Shown: piece by piece, positions 9,440 to 19,285 of the stretch
Numbering within the stretch: position 1 is the stretch's first letter
How the letters are laid out: each line of letters begins with the position of its first letter
Assembly (NCBI RefSeq): GCF_004339015.1
Contig: NZ_SMFQ01000002.1
Span: 869,351-933,350 of the forward strand
Length of the DNA stretch: 64,000 nucleotides
Reading direction: 5' to 3'
DNA from: Cocleimonas flava
GTDB taxonomy: Bacteria > Pseudomonadota > Gammaproteobacteria > Thiotrichales > Thiotrichaceae
Program-made: the position numbers and the translations under genes
The notes under the pieces: model-generated
Seen by the model: the letters and a program-made list of their open reading frames with translations, nothing else
The model's database searches: none
Told to the model about the DNA's origin: nothing

Positions 9440-10609
9440 ATGCGAAAAACACAATACTCTCGACTTTCAGCGTTCTACTTTTTTTATTTTGCCGCGCTTG
9501 GGGCTTTCCTTCCGTATTGGGCGCTGTATCTTAAATCCTTAAATTTTAATGCGAATGAAATCGGTGAGCTTCTTGCTATTGTGATGGTGAGCAAAGTAGC
9601 ATCACCTTACCTGTTTAGCTGGATTTCAGATCACATACAAAAACGCCTTGTGATTATTCAAGCCTCCATGTTTGTATCCGTGGTTGTGTTTGCCGGCGTC
9701 ATTCCATTTCAAAGTTACTGGTGGTTTGCCTTTGTAATGGCAGCTTTTGGCTTTTTCTGGAATGCAGCACTCCCTTTATATGAAGCACTCACCCTTAATC
9801 ACCTAGAGCACGACACAAGCCTCTATAGCAGCATAAGATTATGGGGCTCTGTAGGTTTTATTGTAGTAGCGTTGGTTTTACCCTTGATTATCGGCGGCAG
9901 TCATATTTCTCTGCTTCCTTTAATAATTCTGGCGCTACTTATCGCAAACACCGTTACCACATTTTTAGTTGACGATAGAACTCCAAAATCCAGCCATCAG
10001 AGCAGTCAGACACATATAATTGAAACACTGAAAAAACCAATCGTCCTCGCATTTTTATTCGCTTGCTTCTTTCAATCTTTAAGCCATGGAGCGTATTACA
10101 CGTTCTTCACTATTTATTTGGAAGACCATGGTTATTCGCGAGGTTTTTCGGGTGCTATGTGGGCGTTAGGTGTGCTCGCAGAAGTAGGGCTATTTATTGT
10201 CATGAAACGTTTGTTAACAAAATTTAGTGTTTGTCACTTGTTCGCTATGGCGCTGTTTATCACAGCTATCAGGTGGGTTATGCTGGCACTTTATGTCGAT
10301 AGCATCGTTTTGTTATTTATCTCTCAACTATTTCATGCCGCCAGTTTTGGTTTATTCCATGCCTGCTCTATTTATCTTGCTCATTCACTATTCCCCGGTC
10401 GACTTCAAGGGCGGGGACAGGCACTTTATGCTGGGGTGAGTTTTGGACTTGGAGGAACTTTGGGACACTTATTAAGTGGCTATGCCTGGGACTCTCAGGG
10501 AGCAATCTGGACATTTTTATCATCTGCAATTATTGCGCTGATTGGTGCTATTATAGCCAGCAAATATATTACCAAAGAGCGCTTATCTGGTTATGCCAAC
10601 AACACATAA
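9440..10609 (+). CDS. MFS transporter of the 3-phenylpropionate permease-like (MFS_1_like) group
   Basis: 389 residues with about twelve hydrophobic segments. The N terminus (SAFYFFYFAALGAFLPYWALYLKSL) and the RLWGSVGFI motif in the fifth helix are typical of the MFS_1_like/PPP family. The substrate cannot be inferred. The gene overlaps the start of birA by 17 bases, so the two are likely co-transcribed even though their functions seem unrelated. Confidence 0.82.
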   Translation: MRKTQYSRLSAFYFFYFAALGAFLPYWALYLKSLNFNANEIGELLAIVMVSKVASPYLFSWISDHIQKRLVIIQASMFVSVVVFAGVIPFQSYWWFAFVMAAFGFFWNAALPLYEALTLNHLEHDTSLYSSIRLWGSVGFIVVALVLPLIIGGSHISLLPLIILALLIANTVTTFLVDDRTPKSSHQSSQTHIIETLKKPIVLAFLFACFFQSLSHGAYYTFFTIYLEDHGYSRGFSGAMWALGVLAEVGLFIVMKRLLTKFSVCHLFAMALFITAIRWVMLALYVDSIVLLFISQLFHAASFGLFHACSIYLAHSLFPGRLQGRGQALYAGVSFGLGGTLGHLLSGYAWDSQGAIWTFLSSAIIALIGAIIASKYITKERLSGYANNT

Positions 10610-11417
10610 ACCGTATAATATTGAGCAGATTTTACACGAAGCTGGTTCAAAGATACCTGGCAAAATTCATTACCTTGAAGAGGTGGCTTCCACTAACACC
10701 TGGCTAAAGGAAAACGGTCAATGTGGGGATGTTTGTCTTAGTGAGAAACAATTCAATGGACGTGGAAGACGAGGCAATAACTGGGTATCTCCCGACAATG
10801 GTAATATTTATTTATCATTCTGTTTTTGTCTGACGGAAAATACACAACACCGTTCTTTGTTAGGTTTGGTTACGGGTATAGCTATTGCCGAAGCACTAAA
10901 AGATATTGGCCTAAAAGATCATGGGGTTAAATGGCCCAATGATATTTACTGGCAAGGTAAAAAGATGGGCGGTATTTTGATCGAAACATCAAATTACTCG
11001 GATCAATTTATTATCGGCATTGGCTTAAATATCTCTTTAACAGGCATTGAAGCAGATAATATCAATCAGGGAATAACCTCGGTAAACGATGCCATGGTAG
11101 GTGATGAATTTTCCCGTGATGAACTTTTAATCAGAATAATCCACAGACTATCTATTCACCTTGATGGGTTTGCTTCCATGGACTTTCAGTCGTTTAAGCA
11201 TTTATGGAGAGAGTGGGATATTTTACGGGGCGAAAGCGTAAATTTTCAGCATCAGGGGGAAGTTATCTCAGGTACAGTAAATGATATCGATAAGCATGGA
11301 AGACTAAGCATTTTACACACATCGGGTGAAACGCAATTTTATTCTTCTGCTGATATAAGACTCGATAAAAAATCCATACAAAAGTTTATAAAAGCTAATA
11401 ATCAAAGACTCAACTAA
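10593..11417 (+). CDS. birA: Biotin--[acetyl-CoA-carboxylase] ligase without DNA-binding domain
   Basis: 274 residues. The catalytic domain shows STNTWL, the biotinyl-AMP loop GRGRRGNNWVSP, and VKWPNDIYWQGKKMGGILIE. An SH3-like C-terminal domain follows (about 225-270). Only about 25 residues precede the catalytic core, so the helix-turn-helix repressor domain of E. coli BirA is missing and this is probably a mono-functional ligase that attaches biotin to AccB. coaX follows after three bases. Confidence 0.94.
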   Translation: MPTTHKPYNIEQILHEAGSKIPGKIHYLEEVASTNTWLKENGQCGDVCLSEKQFNGRGRRGNNWVSPDNGNIYLSFCFCLTENTQHRSLLGLVTGIAIAEALKDIGLKDHGVKWPNDIYWQGKKMGGILIETSNYSDQFIIGIGLNISLTGIEADNINQGITSVNDAMVGDEFSRDELLIRIIHRLSIHLDGFASMDFQSFKHLWREWDILRGESVNFQHQGEVISGTVNDIDKHGRLSILHTSGETQFYSSADIRLDKKSIQKFIKANNQRLN

Positions 11418-11420
11418 TCA

Positions 11421-12245
11421 ATGAAAACACTGTTAATAGACGCTGGAAACTCACAACTAAAATGGGCTATTTTAGATGACGATAGTCTATTGTCGGAGCA
11501 ACATTCTCAATCTCATCAGTACGAATTACCGATAGAAGTTTTCGAAAAAATTGTAAGCGCAAATACAGACTGTGATAGCGTCATTATGGTTTCAGTGCTC
11601 GGTGGAACTTTCTCCCGCGCAGCTAATAAAATCACGCTTGAATTACAAATGAAGTTTATTGAAATTACTTCTACAAACAAACTCGGAAAGATAGAAAATG
11701 GGTATAAGGACCCTACTAAATTAGGTGCTGATAGATTTGTTGGAATCTTATCCGCTTATTACTTAAATAATAATTCCGAATCTAATAAAACCGCTTGTAT
11801 CGTTATTGATTCCGGCACTGCTACGACTATTGACGCCATTGATGGAAATGGAAAACATTTAGGTGGAGTTATTCTTCCAGGTCTAAAGTTGAGCTCTGAA
11901 AGCTTATTACAGAACACAGAATTACTTGGCCTTTGGGGAAATGAGTCAAACGAATTTACTCCCGAATGTTTTTCTAAAGAAACCACTCAGGCAATTGCGA
12001 GCGGTTGCTTATTAGGCCAAGCAGGCTCTATTGAACATATTTGTAATTTGATGGAAAAACGAATTATTGAGCAGGACGAAAACTCCCAAGAGAAGAAACA
12101 AGAAAACGTTGAAATAAAGAGAGTCATTTGTGGAGGCGCTGCTGAAAGCTTATTGCCGTATATGCAGGGTGAATACGATTTACATCAAGATCTTCTAATG
12201 TTTGGACTTAAAGTAATCAAGGAAGAACTATCAAATAATGTCTAA
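11421..12245 (+). CDS. coaX: Type III pantothenate kinase
   Basis: 274 residues of the CoaX family: N-terminal phosphate motif LLIDAGNSQLKWA, DPTKLGADRFVG in the middle, VIDSGTATTID, and GGVILPGLKLSSESL. It phosphorylates pantothenate in the first step of coenzyme A synthesis. It sits between birA and a SPOR-domain gene; birA-coaX-SPOR is a familiar gammaproteobacterial order. Confidence 0.95.
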   Translation: MKTLLIDAGNSQLKWAILDDDSLLSEQHSQSHQYELPIEVFEKIVSANTDCDSVIMVSVLGGTFSRAANKITLELQMKFIEITSTNKLGKIENGYKDPTKLGADRFVGILSAYYLNNNSESNKTACIVIDSGTATTIDAIDGNGKHLGGVILPGLKLSSESLLQNTELLGLWGNESNEFTPECFSKETTQAIASGCLLGQAGSIEHICNLMEKRIIEQDENSQEKKQENVEIKRVICGGAAESLLPYMQGEYDLHQDLLMFGLKVIKEELSNNV

Positions 12246-12897
12246 TTCCCTAATTAAAAACCTTATAGTCGTTTTACTAGGCCTTAATGTCTTTTACTTG
12301 ATATGGACATTAACCATAGGTAAGGGTCATGGCACCCCCCCACTTACAGAGGAAAAAGGCGTACCAAGTTTAACTTTACTTCCTATTCAAAACAGTGATA
12401 TCTACCAAAGCAACACTTCAACGAGACAAAGTAGCTGTTATACATTTGGACCATTTAACAGTGAAAAAACTGCACAAATAATTGCAAAAAATATTAATAA
12501 TTTTGGTTTGGCGACAGAAACACACAAACAGAAAACCATGCAAACTCTTAATTTTTTAGTGTACCTGGAACCACTGAAAAATCGTTCTGAAGCTTTAAAA
12601 GTAATCAATGACATCAAAAAACAAGAAGTCACAGAATATAAAATTATCGAGACAGGACCTTATAAAAACGCGATCGCACTGGGTTCTTTTGATTCTCTTG
12701 ACGAAGCACGCAGGCATTCAGAGTACATTCGATTTCTTGGGTATGATGCAAAATATACAACACAGAAAAAACAAAAAGAAGTTTACTGGATAGACTATGA
12801 CGAACCGTTTGGCAGTAATGCACCCGTATTGGATTGGGCAAATGATATCGACCCTAGAAACAGCGCTCAAAAAATTCCTAAAGCCTGTGCTTTTTAG
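12238..12897 (+). CDS. SPOR-domain membrane protein
   Basis: 219 residues with an N-terminal transmembrane segment (about 7-27) followed by an ordered region with two SPOR-like repeats (CYTFGPFNSEKTAQIIAKNI near 62 and AIALGSFDSLDEARRHSEYI near 146). SPOR domains bind denuded peptidoglycan at the division site. It overlaps coaX by eight bases. Codons 32-37 (GTPPLT), directly after the membrane segment, coincide with a copy of the window's dispersed C-rich repeat. Confidence 0.82.
   Translation: MSNSLIKNLIVVLLGLNVFYLIWTLTIGKGHGTPPLTEEKGVPSLTLLPIQNSDIYQSNTSTRQSSCYTFGPFNSEKTAQIIAKNINNFGLATETHKQKTMQTLNFLVYLEPLKNRSEALKVINDIKKQEVTEYKIIETGPYKNAIALGSFDSLDEARRHSEYIRFLGYDAKYTTQKKQKEVYWIDYDEPFGSNAPVLDWANDIDPRNSAQKIPKACAF
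12333..12350 (+). repeat. Dispersed C-rich repeat, copy inside the SPOR gene
   Basis: Core CACCCCCCCACTTACAG matches the repeat consensus and is read in frame as Thr-Pro-Pro-Leu-Thr. The T-tract side is replaced by GAGGAAAAAGGC, so terminator function has been lost here. Confidence 0.6.
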
Positions 12898-12965
12898 AAG
12901 CAAGATCGCTTAGCTAACCTAAACAATTCACCTAAGACCCTTAATAATGTTTCGGGCACAAAAAA

Positions 12966-13154
12966 GGGTGCCTACCAAGATATCGCAAAGTGTACATTGA
13001 CCTTGAACCAGTAAGGTTCAAGTGGGAGTCTTTAAAAGCTTATTAGGCTTACCGCCGTAGCAGTCATGCTCACAAAACTTTCTCTAACCCCCGGAGTTTG
13101 TAATTAGGCTCAAGGGACTACCCGCACACTTTCCGAATACCACAGAGGACACCC
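12966..13154 (-). ncRNA. ssrS: 6S RNA
   Basis: On the minus strand the transcript contains the 6S hallmarks. Near the 5' end it has GGGTAGTCCCTTGAGCC; in the central region GTGAGCATGACTGC; and on the 3' side the hairpin ACTTGAACC...GGTTCAAGGTCA. The ends pair with each other (GGGTGTCC with GGCACCC), and the 3' end runs into TTTTTT. 6S RNA mimics an open promoter and sequesters sigma-70 RNA polymerase in stationary phase. No ygfA-like gene follows it, unlike in E. coli. Confidence 0.9.
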
Positions 13155-13401
13155 GTAACTAAATACTAATATAAATACCAAAGGTTGTTAAGTGAAATTG
13201 GATTAGCACAATAGATGCTCCGTACTTTTTACGAATTTAAAAATTTATTTACTGTTTTAAAATCTCTCAAAATAAGAATATTTCTTTTAGTTATCAGTCT
13301 CTTAACTATTCCCTAAAACCTATAGCACTCTAAGTTTTTAATTTAAAAAGATTTATTTATCTGCACATTGTTTTTTTCGATGCTTAACCTTATTACTCTG
13401 G

Positions 13402-13417
13402 CTGTATTTCAATACAA
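13402..13417 (+). promoter_or_regulatory. SOS-like box upstream of lexA
   Basis: CTGT-N8-ACAA, one base from the gammaproteobacterial LexA operator CTGT-N8-ACAG, with an AT-rich centre. It lies about 80 bases before the lexA ATG and upstream of its predicted -35. This position suits autoregulation, though operators more often overlap the promoter. Confidence 0.6.
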
Positions 13418-13439
13418 TCGCAAGTAATTGAAATTTATC

Positions 13440-13468
13440 TTGTAAGTTTCTTTTTTGTTCGCTATAAA
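13440..13468 (+). promoter_or_regulatory. Predicted sigma-70 promoter of lexA
   Basis: TTGTAA (-35) is separated by 17 bases from TATAAA (-10), 28 bases before the preferred lexA start codon. Confidence 0.5.
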
Positions 13469-13496
13469 GAATCCTGAGAAACAAAGGGAGAACGGC

Positions 13497-14084
13497 ATGT
13501 TGACATCTAAACAATCACTGGTTTTAAATACCATTCAGGAAATGGCTCAGGAAATGGGCTACTTACCTACATTAGAAGAAATTGGACAGCATATTGGTAT
13601 CGGGCGCAGCACCATTCACAAACACATCCGAACTTTAATAAATAACAACTATCTGAAAGAAGCTGAGGGCAAAGCCGCCTATCAGCTAGTAGAACCTTTC
13701 GAAGAAGAAGGCAGCCTCCCTTACATGGGAAGAATCGCAGCTGGTTTCCCCATTGAAGCTATTCCAGATCAACAAAATATTAACCTTGCACAACTCTTTT
13801 GTGGCCCTGGTCGCTATGTATTAAAGATTGCAGGTGATTCAATGATAGAGGCAGGTATCTGGGACGAAGATTATGTCGTGATACAGAAGAAAAATTCAGC
13901 AAGAGAAGGTGAAATTGTTGTTGCCCTGGTAGATCGTTACGAGGCGACGTTAAAATACTATTATCCAAAAGATACAGGGGTCGTCGAGCTTAGACCTGCA
14001 AACAGCCAATTACAATCTATGTTCTACCCTGCAGACCAAGTAGAAATACAAGGTGTAATGATTGGAGTATTTAGAAGTTACTAG
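13497..14084 (+). CDS. lexA: LexA-family SOS repressor
   Basis: The ATG at 13497 is chosen because AAAGGGAG precedes it and the protein then starts MLTSKQ like other LexA proteins. The upstream in-frame ATG at 13455 lies before the -10. The 195 residues carry a winged helix (about 1-65, recognition helix IGRSTIHKHI), the auto-cleavage Ala82-Gly83, Ser115 in GDSM and the catalytic Lys153. It should repress DNA-damage genes until RecA-stimulated self-cleavage. An SOS-like box upstream suggests autoregulation. The sequence is divergent, so a paralogous LexA-type repressor is possible. Confidence 0.8.
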   Translation: MLTSKQSLVLNTIQEMAQEMGYLPTLEEIGQHIGIGRSTIHKHIRTLINNNYLKEAEGKAAYQLVEPFEEEGSLPYMGRIAAGFPIEAIPDQQNINLAQLFCGPGRYVLKIAGDSMIEAGIWDEDYVVIQKKNSAREGEIVVALVDRYEATLKYYYPKDTGVVELRPANSQLQSMFYPADQVEIQGVMIGVFRSY

Positions 14085-14214
14085 AAGTTACTAAAACTTA
14101 TTAATTAAAATACAAGAGAAAGCATGGCCTCCGGCTTTTAAGTGATTTTAGAATTATCGATTAAATATTCTGTTAGAATATAATCAATAATAATTCTCGA
14201 GTTCAGGAAGGGCC

Positions 14215-15045
14215 ATGAATAAGCACAACACCTTATCCACTATGTTTCATGGTGCGCTTTTACTATTTAGCGGGCTTATATTTAGTTCTAACGTTACTGC
14301 AAAACAAACTGCATTACTTGATGCTAATGGTCAGCCTTTGTCAGAAGAAGTGTTGATGCTATTAAGTTCAGGATCGGAAAAATTCAATTCATCTAAATCA
14401 TCCAAAACCTCTAAAAAAAGTGATGATAAAGAAAAAAAAGAACTAACAAAGTCACCTAAAAAACCTAAGAGTAACAAACCACCCTCAAATCCTGTTCTAG
14501 AAATGGAGTTACTTGATGCGCTGAAAGCAGGTAAAACTCAACGCGCTGATCAACTTCTTAGAGCGGGCACATCGCCCACCTACAAGAATTTAAAAGGTGA
14601 AACTCCACTAGGGATTGCTGTCTCTAGAGGCTGGGCATCAATGGTCATTAAACTCATTGATAACGGTGCAGATGTTAATGAAAAAGGAGCAAGAGGAGTT
14701 ACTCTTCTTCATATAGCAAGCGCAAATGGACTCATTGATGTAGCCAAAGTACTGGTTAAAAAAGGTCTTAACCCAGGCCAAAAAACAGATAAAAACTGGA
14801 CACCTTTACATGTTGCTGCCCGCTATGGACACTGGCAATTAGTACAATACTTTCTTTCCGTCGGTGTAGATCCAGATATCAGAAATTCAGATGGCAAAAC
14901 TGCATTAGGACTTGCTCGTCACCTTAAACATCAGGGAATTATCAAAATACTGGCGCGTGTAACTACGGTGAGATCGTTAGATTTTGCTTCTGTGAAAACA
15001 AGTAAAAAGAAAAGAAAAAAAAGACGTAAATCTAAACGAAATTAA
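14215..15045 (+). CDS. Secreted ankyrin-repeat protein with basic tail
   Basis: 276 residues. A signal peptide ends near NVTAK; a Ser/Lys-rich linker follows (about 55-95); then four ankyrin repeats (from LLDALKAGKTQRADQLLRAG to ARHLKHQGIIKILA); and finally a strongly basic C terminus of Lys and Arg. AGGAAGGG precedes the ATG. It is similar in architecture to the protein at 8549. A periplasmic binding or scaffold role is inferred; the basic tail could contact nucleic acid or anionic polymer. Confidence 0.82.
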   Translation: MNKHNTLSTMFHGALLLFSGLIFSSNVTAKQTALLDANGQPLSEEVLMLLSSGSEKFNSSKSSKTSKKSDDKEKKELTKSPKKPKSNKPPSNPVLEMELLDALKAGKTQRADQLLRAGTSPTYKNLKGETPLGIAVSRGWASMVIKLIDNGADVNEKGARGVTLLHIASANGLIDVAKVLVKKGLNPGQKTDKNWTPLHVAARYGHWQLVQYFLSVGVDPDIRNSDGKTALGLARHLKHQGIIKILARVTTVRSLDFASVKTSKKKRKKRRKSKRN

Positions 15046-15052
15046 TTATCAA

Positions 15053-15709
15053 TTAGTGGTCAAACCAACTACAAATATTGTTGGCAAATGTAGAAGAATC
15101 ATTCGTCGAAATAATTGGATAATTTATTTTTTCTGACAAGTCTTCAAAATTATTCATGTTTTGGGTATCAGTGTTTTGACTATCTATCTGGTTTAAAACG
15201 ACACCCATTAGATTTAATCCACACCTCTCAATAGCTTCAATGCTGAGTAATGTATGATTAATACATCCCAATTTATCTGCTGCGATCAGAATAATCGGTA
15301 AATTCAACGCTTTTGCTAAATCGGCATTTAATCCATCTGAACAGATAGGAGAATAAAATCCTCCTGCACCTTCAACATATAAAAAATCTTCTTCAGAATT
15401 ACAGCTCCCAATACATTCTTCAGATAACTGCTGAATCGTAATTAACTTATGCTCTATTTTGGCTGCTCTATCAGGAGATATAGCGGCTAAGAATCTATTA
15501 GGACAAACAACATCTAATTTTTCTTCCTGGTTTGCAGCATACGCCAGTTTCCATGCATCACTCTTCGTAATATCTGTAGGCCAACCAGATTCTATTGGCT
15601 TTCTAGGTTCTACGGATATTCCATTCTTACATAACTGTTGAATAATCTTTTGTCCAACCCAGGTTTTACCTACATCGGTATCAGTACCTGTTACAAAAAC
15701 ACCTTTCAT
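15053..15709 (-). CDS. bioD: Dethiobiotin synthetase
   Basis: 218 residues with the BioD P-loop GTDTDVGKTWVGQ at the N terminus, the RKPIESGWP substrate loop and VEGAGGFYSP, all family signatures. It closes the ureido ring of dethiobiotin using ATP and CO2, the penultimate step of biotin synthesis. The other bio genes are not in the window, although birA is 4 kb away. It is three bases downstream of the signal peptidase gene on the same strand. Confidence 0.95.
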   Translation of the reverse strand: MKGVFVTGTDTDVGKTWVGQKIIQQLCKNGISVEPRKPIESGWPTDITKSDAWKLAYAANQEEKLDVVCPNRFLAAISPDRAAKIEHKLITIQQLSEECIGSCNSEEDFLYVEGAGGFYSPICSDGLNADLAKALNLPIILIAADKLGCINHTLLSIEAIERCGLNLMGVVLNQIDSQNTDTQNMNNFEDLSEKINYPIISTNDSSTFANNICSWFDH

Positions 15710-15712
15710 TTA

Positions 15713-16333
15713 TTATTTTTTCCCTAGATTGCCTTTAACGCCTTCTGCACTATAAAGTATATCTGTTGCTTTGCCGACTACGTCTGATATGGAAATTGGT
15801 CCAAATATTCTACTATCGTTACTATTGTCTCGATTATCGCCGAGTACAAATAAGTGACCTTTTGGTATGCTTATTTCAGACAATCGAGTTGAATAAGGCT
15901 TGAGTCTATTTGAATCTTTTATATAAGACTCGGAAATTTTCTTACCATTAACGAACGTATTACCTTTTTCTATTTTTAATAGATCACCTGAAATAGCGAT
16001 TACTCGTTTAATAAACGGTAACGTCTTTTTAGAGTTTTTATTCTGGATTTTATTAAACACTATTATCTCATTTCTTTTAATGTCTGCCTCTAGGTAAGCT
16101 TTGTTTGAAACTACTATTATATCTCCGGGATTCAATAACGGTTGCATAGATCGACTCGGTATTCGATAGATATCCAATCCAAAAATTCGGGGTCTAATAT
16201 TTTTAGATTTAACATCGTATGGATTAATAACATAAAGTAAAACCATTACCGTTAAAGCACACACGAGCATTCCAATTAATATAAAATGTACGCGTTGAAA
16301 AAGTAACTTTAAAAATCTTCGTAATAAATCCAT
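15713..16333 (-). CDS. lepB: Signal peptidase I
   Basis: 206 residues with one N-terminal membrane segment (about 15-37), then the S26 catalytic domain. The catalytic Ser62 is in PSRSMQP and the Lys109 general base in FIKRVIAISGD; GDNRDNSNDSR near the end is the family box. It is shorter than E. coli LepB (324) because it lacks the first helix pair and a large insert, so it could be a second, accessory signal peptidase. No lepA neighbour is present. It removes signal peptides at the outer face of the inner membrane. Confidence 0.88.
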   Translation of the reverse strand: MDLLRRFLKLLFQRVHFILIGMLVCALTVMVLLYVINPYDVKSKNIRPRIFGLDIYRIPSRSMQPLLNPGDIIVVSNKAYLEADIKRNEIIVFNKIQNKNSKKTLPFIKRVIAISGDLLKIEKGNTFVNGKKISESYIKDSNRLKPYSTRLSEISIPKGHLFVLGDNRDNSNDSRIFGPISISDVVGKATDILYSAEGVKGNLGKK

Positions 16334-16359
16334 CGTTGATATAGTAACAACAAAATTAA

Positions 16360-17319
<960 letters not shown>

Positions 17320-17331
17320 TGTACAGAAATA

Positions 17332-18579
17332 TTAAGGCTTACTATCTTTAAAAACGGCTAAAGCTTTGCTCGCATTAATAAGTCCTTCGCCAAACTCTTC
17401 ATCTCTACCTGGTTTGCCTAAATCAACAGCGGTTTTAGTCAATGCTGAATTAAGATTATTATTTCCTTTCTGAGAAAGCAGAAGAGCAACAATGCCACTA
17501 ACATGGGCAGAGGAAATTGACGTACCTGTAGCTAGTTTATATTTGCCATCAGGTGCGATCGTTAAAATATTAACCCCAGGAGCAGAGTAATCAATAAAAC
17601 GACCCTTATCAGCCATATTGAATAGTTTCTTATTCTCATCGATGGCTGTTGCGCCTATTACGCCAGGGATTAGAGCAGGGTAAATCGTACTTCCCCAATT
17701 TCCACCATTTCCAGCCGCAGCAACAACAACTATACCTTTAGCGACGGCTTTTCTGACCATTTTCTCTACAATGGAATCTTTCCCACCAGTAAAGCTCAGG
17801 TTGATAACATCTACATCATGCTGGATACAGGTATCTATTGCTTTAGCAACATCAGCAGATGAACCTTTTAACACTGATGGATGATTTTTCTCTGCCTTGA
17901 AAGCACCTATCGAATATAGCTTTGCTCTAGGTGCTATACCTATATGCGGGTTTTGACTTACCAAAACGCCAGCAACAGATGTTCCATGAAGTAAGGCTTC
18001 TTTATTAGTTATATCAACTTCAAATAAATCTTTAGTTTCAATGTGTGCATCAGATAAAGACGGGTGAAAAATATCAATAGGAGTATCTACCATGCATATA
18101 GTAGTTCCTTTTCCTTTGGTAGTTTCATGTACATAACTAACACCAGTTTCATACATTGAATACGCATTTTTATAGGAAGCTGAAGCCGTTTTAAATATAT
18201 TATTAGTTTCAGCATTTACACTTTTTTCTTTTTTATTGATTGCAGCGCTGAGATCTAAAGGGTCTTGACCATTCGTTTTAGCAACAACCATCCCTGTTTT
18301 TACTGACGCAAGAACCGTAGTGCTTGCAGGGTTTAGATTGTATTTTTCTGTAATATTTTTAACTTTTGAAATATTCTCAGTGGAATACAGTAGCACTACT
18401 TCATCTTTAATATAATTTGATCTTCTAGGCTTTACTTTTGGCTCGTAGACAAAATCAAAGTACAAAGGCTCAGCACCTTCATTATCCAAAGCATACTCGT
18501 CTGCATGAACCCCGCTAATAGCGAGGCTGCAGAATACAGCGCTACTTAAAAAAGTTAATTTAATATGCTTCACCGGCAA
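17332..18579 (-). CDS. Secreted S8 (subtilisin-like) serine protease
   Basis: 415 residues. There is a signal peptide (cleavage near GVHA), an I9-like propeptide region (about 55-120), then the subtilase domain with Asp165 (VDTPID), His198 (HGTSVAGV), oxyanion Asn291 (AAAGNGG) and Ser354 (GTSISSAHVSG). All catalytic residues are present. The start is TTG at 18579 or GTG at 18573; both overlap the anti-sigma gene. It is the third gene of a sigma/anti-sigma operon, suggesting it is induced by, or acts within, that signalling circuit. Confidence 0.88.
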   Translation of the reverse strand: MPVKHIKLTFLSSAVFCSLAISGVHADEYALDNEGAEPLYFDFVYEPKVKPRRSNYIKDEVVLLYSTENISKVKNITEKYNLNPASTTVLASVKTGMVVAKTNGQDPLDLSAAINKKEKSVNAETNNIFKTASASYKNAYSMYETGVSYVHETTKGKGTTICMVDTPIDIFHPSLSDAHIETKDLFEVDITNKEALLHGTSVAGVLVSQNPHIGIAPRAKLYSIGAFKAEKNHPSVLKGSSADVAKAIDTCIQHDVDVINLSFTGGKDSIVEKMVRKAVAKGIVVVAAAGNGGNWGSTIYPALIPGVIGATAIDENKKLFNMADKGRFIDYSAPGVNILTIAPDGKYKLATGTSISSAHVSGIVALLLSQKGNNNLNSALTKTAVDLGKPGRDEEFGEGLINASKALAVFKDSKP

Positions 18580-19285
18580 ACCATATCAATTCTTTGTTAG
18601 AAGATAATGATGACAGAACTTCTTTTATCTGTGCTTCATTCATTTTTTGATTGAAGGTAATTTGATACATACCTTCTTTACCAGGTACAGACTCAACTTT
18701 CTTAAGCTTACCTTTAAGTTCAGGGTGTGTGTGTAAAGAGTCCATTGGACCATTTATCCCAACAAGTAATGTCGTGCTAGATTGATCACTAACAACTTCA
18801 GCAGATTTCGCTGCTGCTGGAGTAAACTCGCTTTTGTCTGAAAACAAAGGAGCAACAAAAGCCATTAGCACCGATAATGATACAACCAATAAAGCCACGC
18901 TCGCAAATCGAGCATACTCAGTGGCACCAAATGTAGATGGCACCCAAGAAGAAAGAGCGTTTTTAAGTTTAGTTACAAAACTTTGACTATCGTTTGTCGT
19001 ATTGTTTACTGGTGTTTCTATCGATAAGTTATCAATCTGCTTGAAAACATTTTCCAGTCTGGATTCCGGCGAAGGGAGGTTAGATAAACCTATCAAGGTT
19101 TTATCTTCTGCAACTAAATTAAAGAAGTTACGCTCCTCATCTACGAGAGACTCTAGAGCAGCATTATCTTCTAAGACTTCTTTAAAGTAGGCTTCATCAT
19201 CAGAAGAAAGCTCTCCAGTTACAAACCAAGGTAGTAACTCTAGTGCCCTTTCCGGGATTTCATTATTCTTAGTATCAATATTCAT
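18560..19285 (-). CDS. Anti-sigma factor, membrane-anchored
   Basis: 241 residues. The acidic N-terminal cytoplasmic region (about 1-110, with LPWFVTGELSSDDEAYFKEVL) resembles the anti-sigma helical domains that clamp ECF sigma factors; no zinc HxxxCxxC motif is visible. One membrane segment spans about 127-148, followed by an extracytoplasmic domain of about 90 residues. It overlaps the sigma gene by 11 bases and the protease gene by about 20. The outer domain is a candidate target for sensing or for the adjacent protease. Confidence 0.75.
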   Translation of the reverse strand: MNIDTKNNEIPERALELLPWFVTGELSSDDEAYFKEVLEDNAALESLVDEERNFFNLVAEDKTLIGLSNLPSPESRLENVFKQIDNLSIETPVNNTTNDSQSFVTKLKNALSSWVPSTFGATEYARFASVALLVVSLSVLMAFVAPLFSDKSEFTPAAAKSAEVVSDQSSTTLLVGINGPMDSLHTHPELKGKLKKVESVPGKEGMYQITFNQKMNEAQIKEVLSSLSSNKELIWFAGEAY

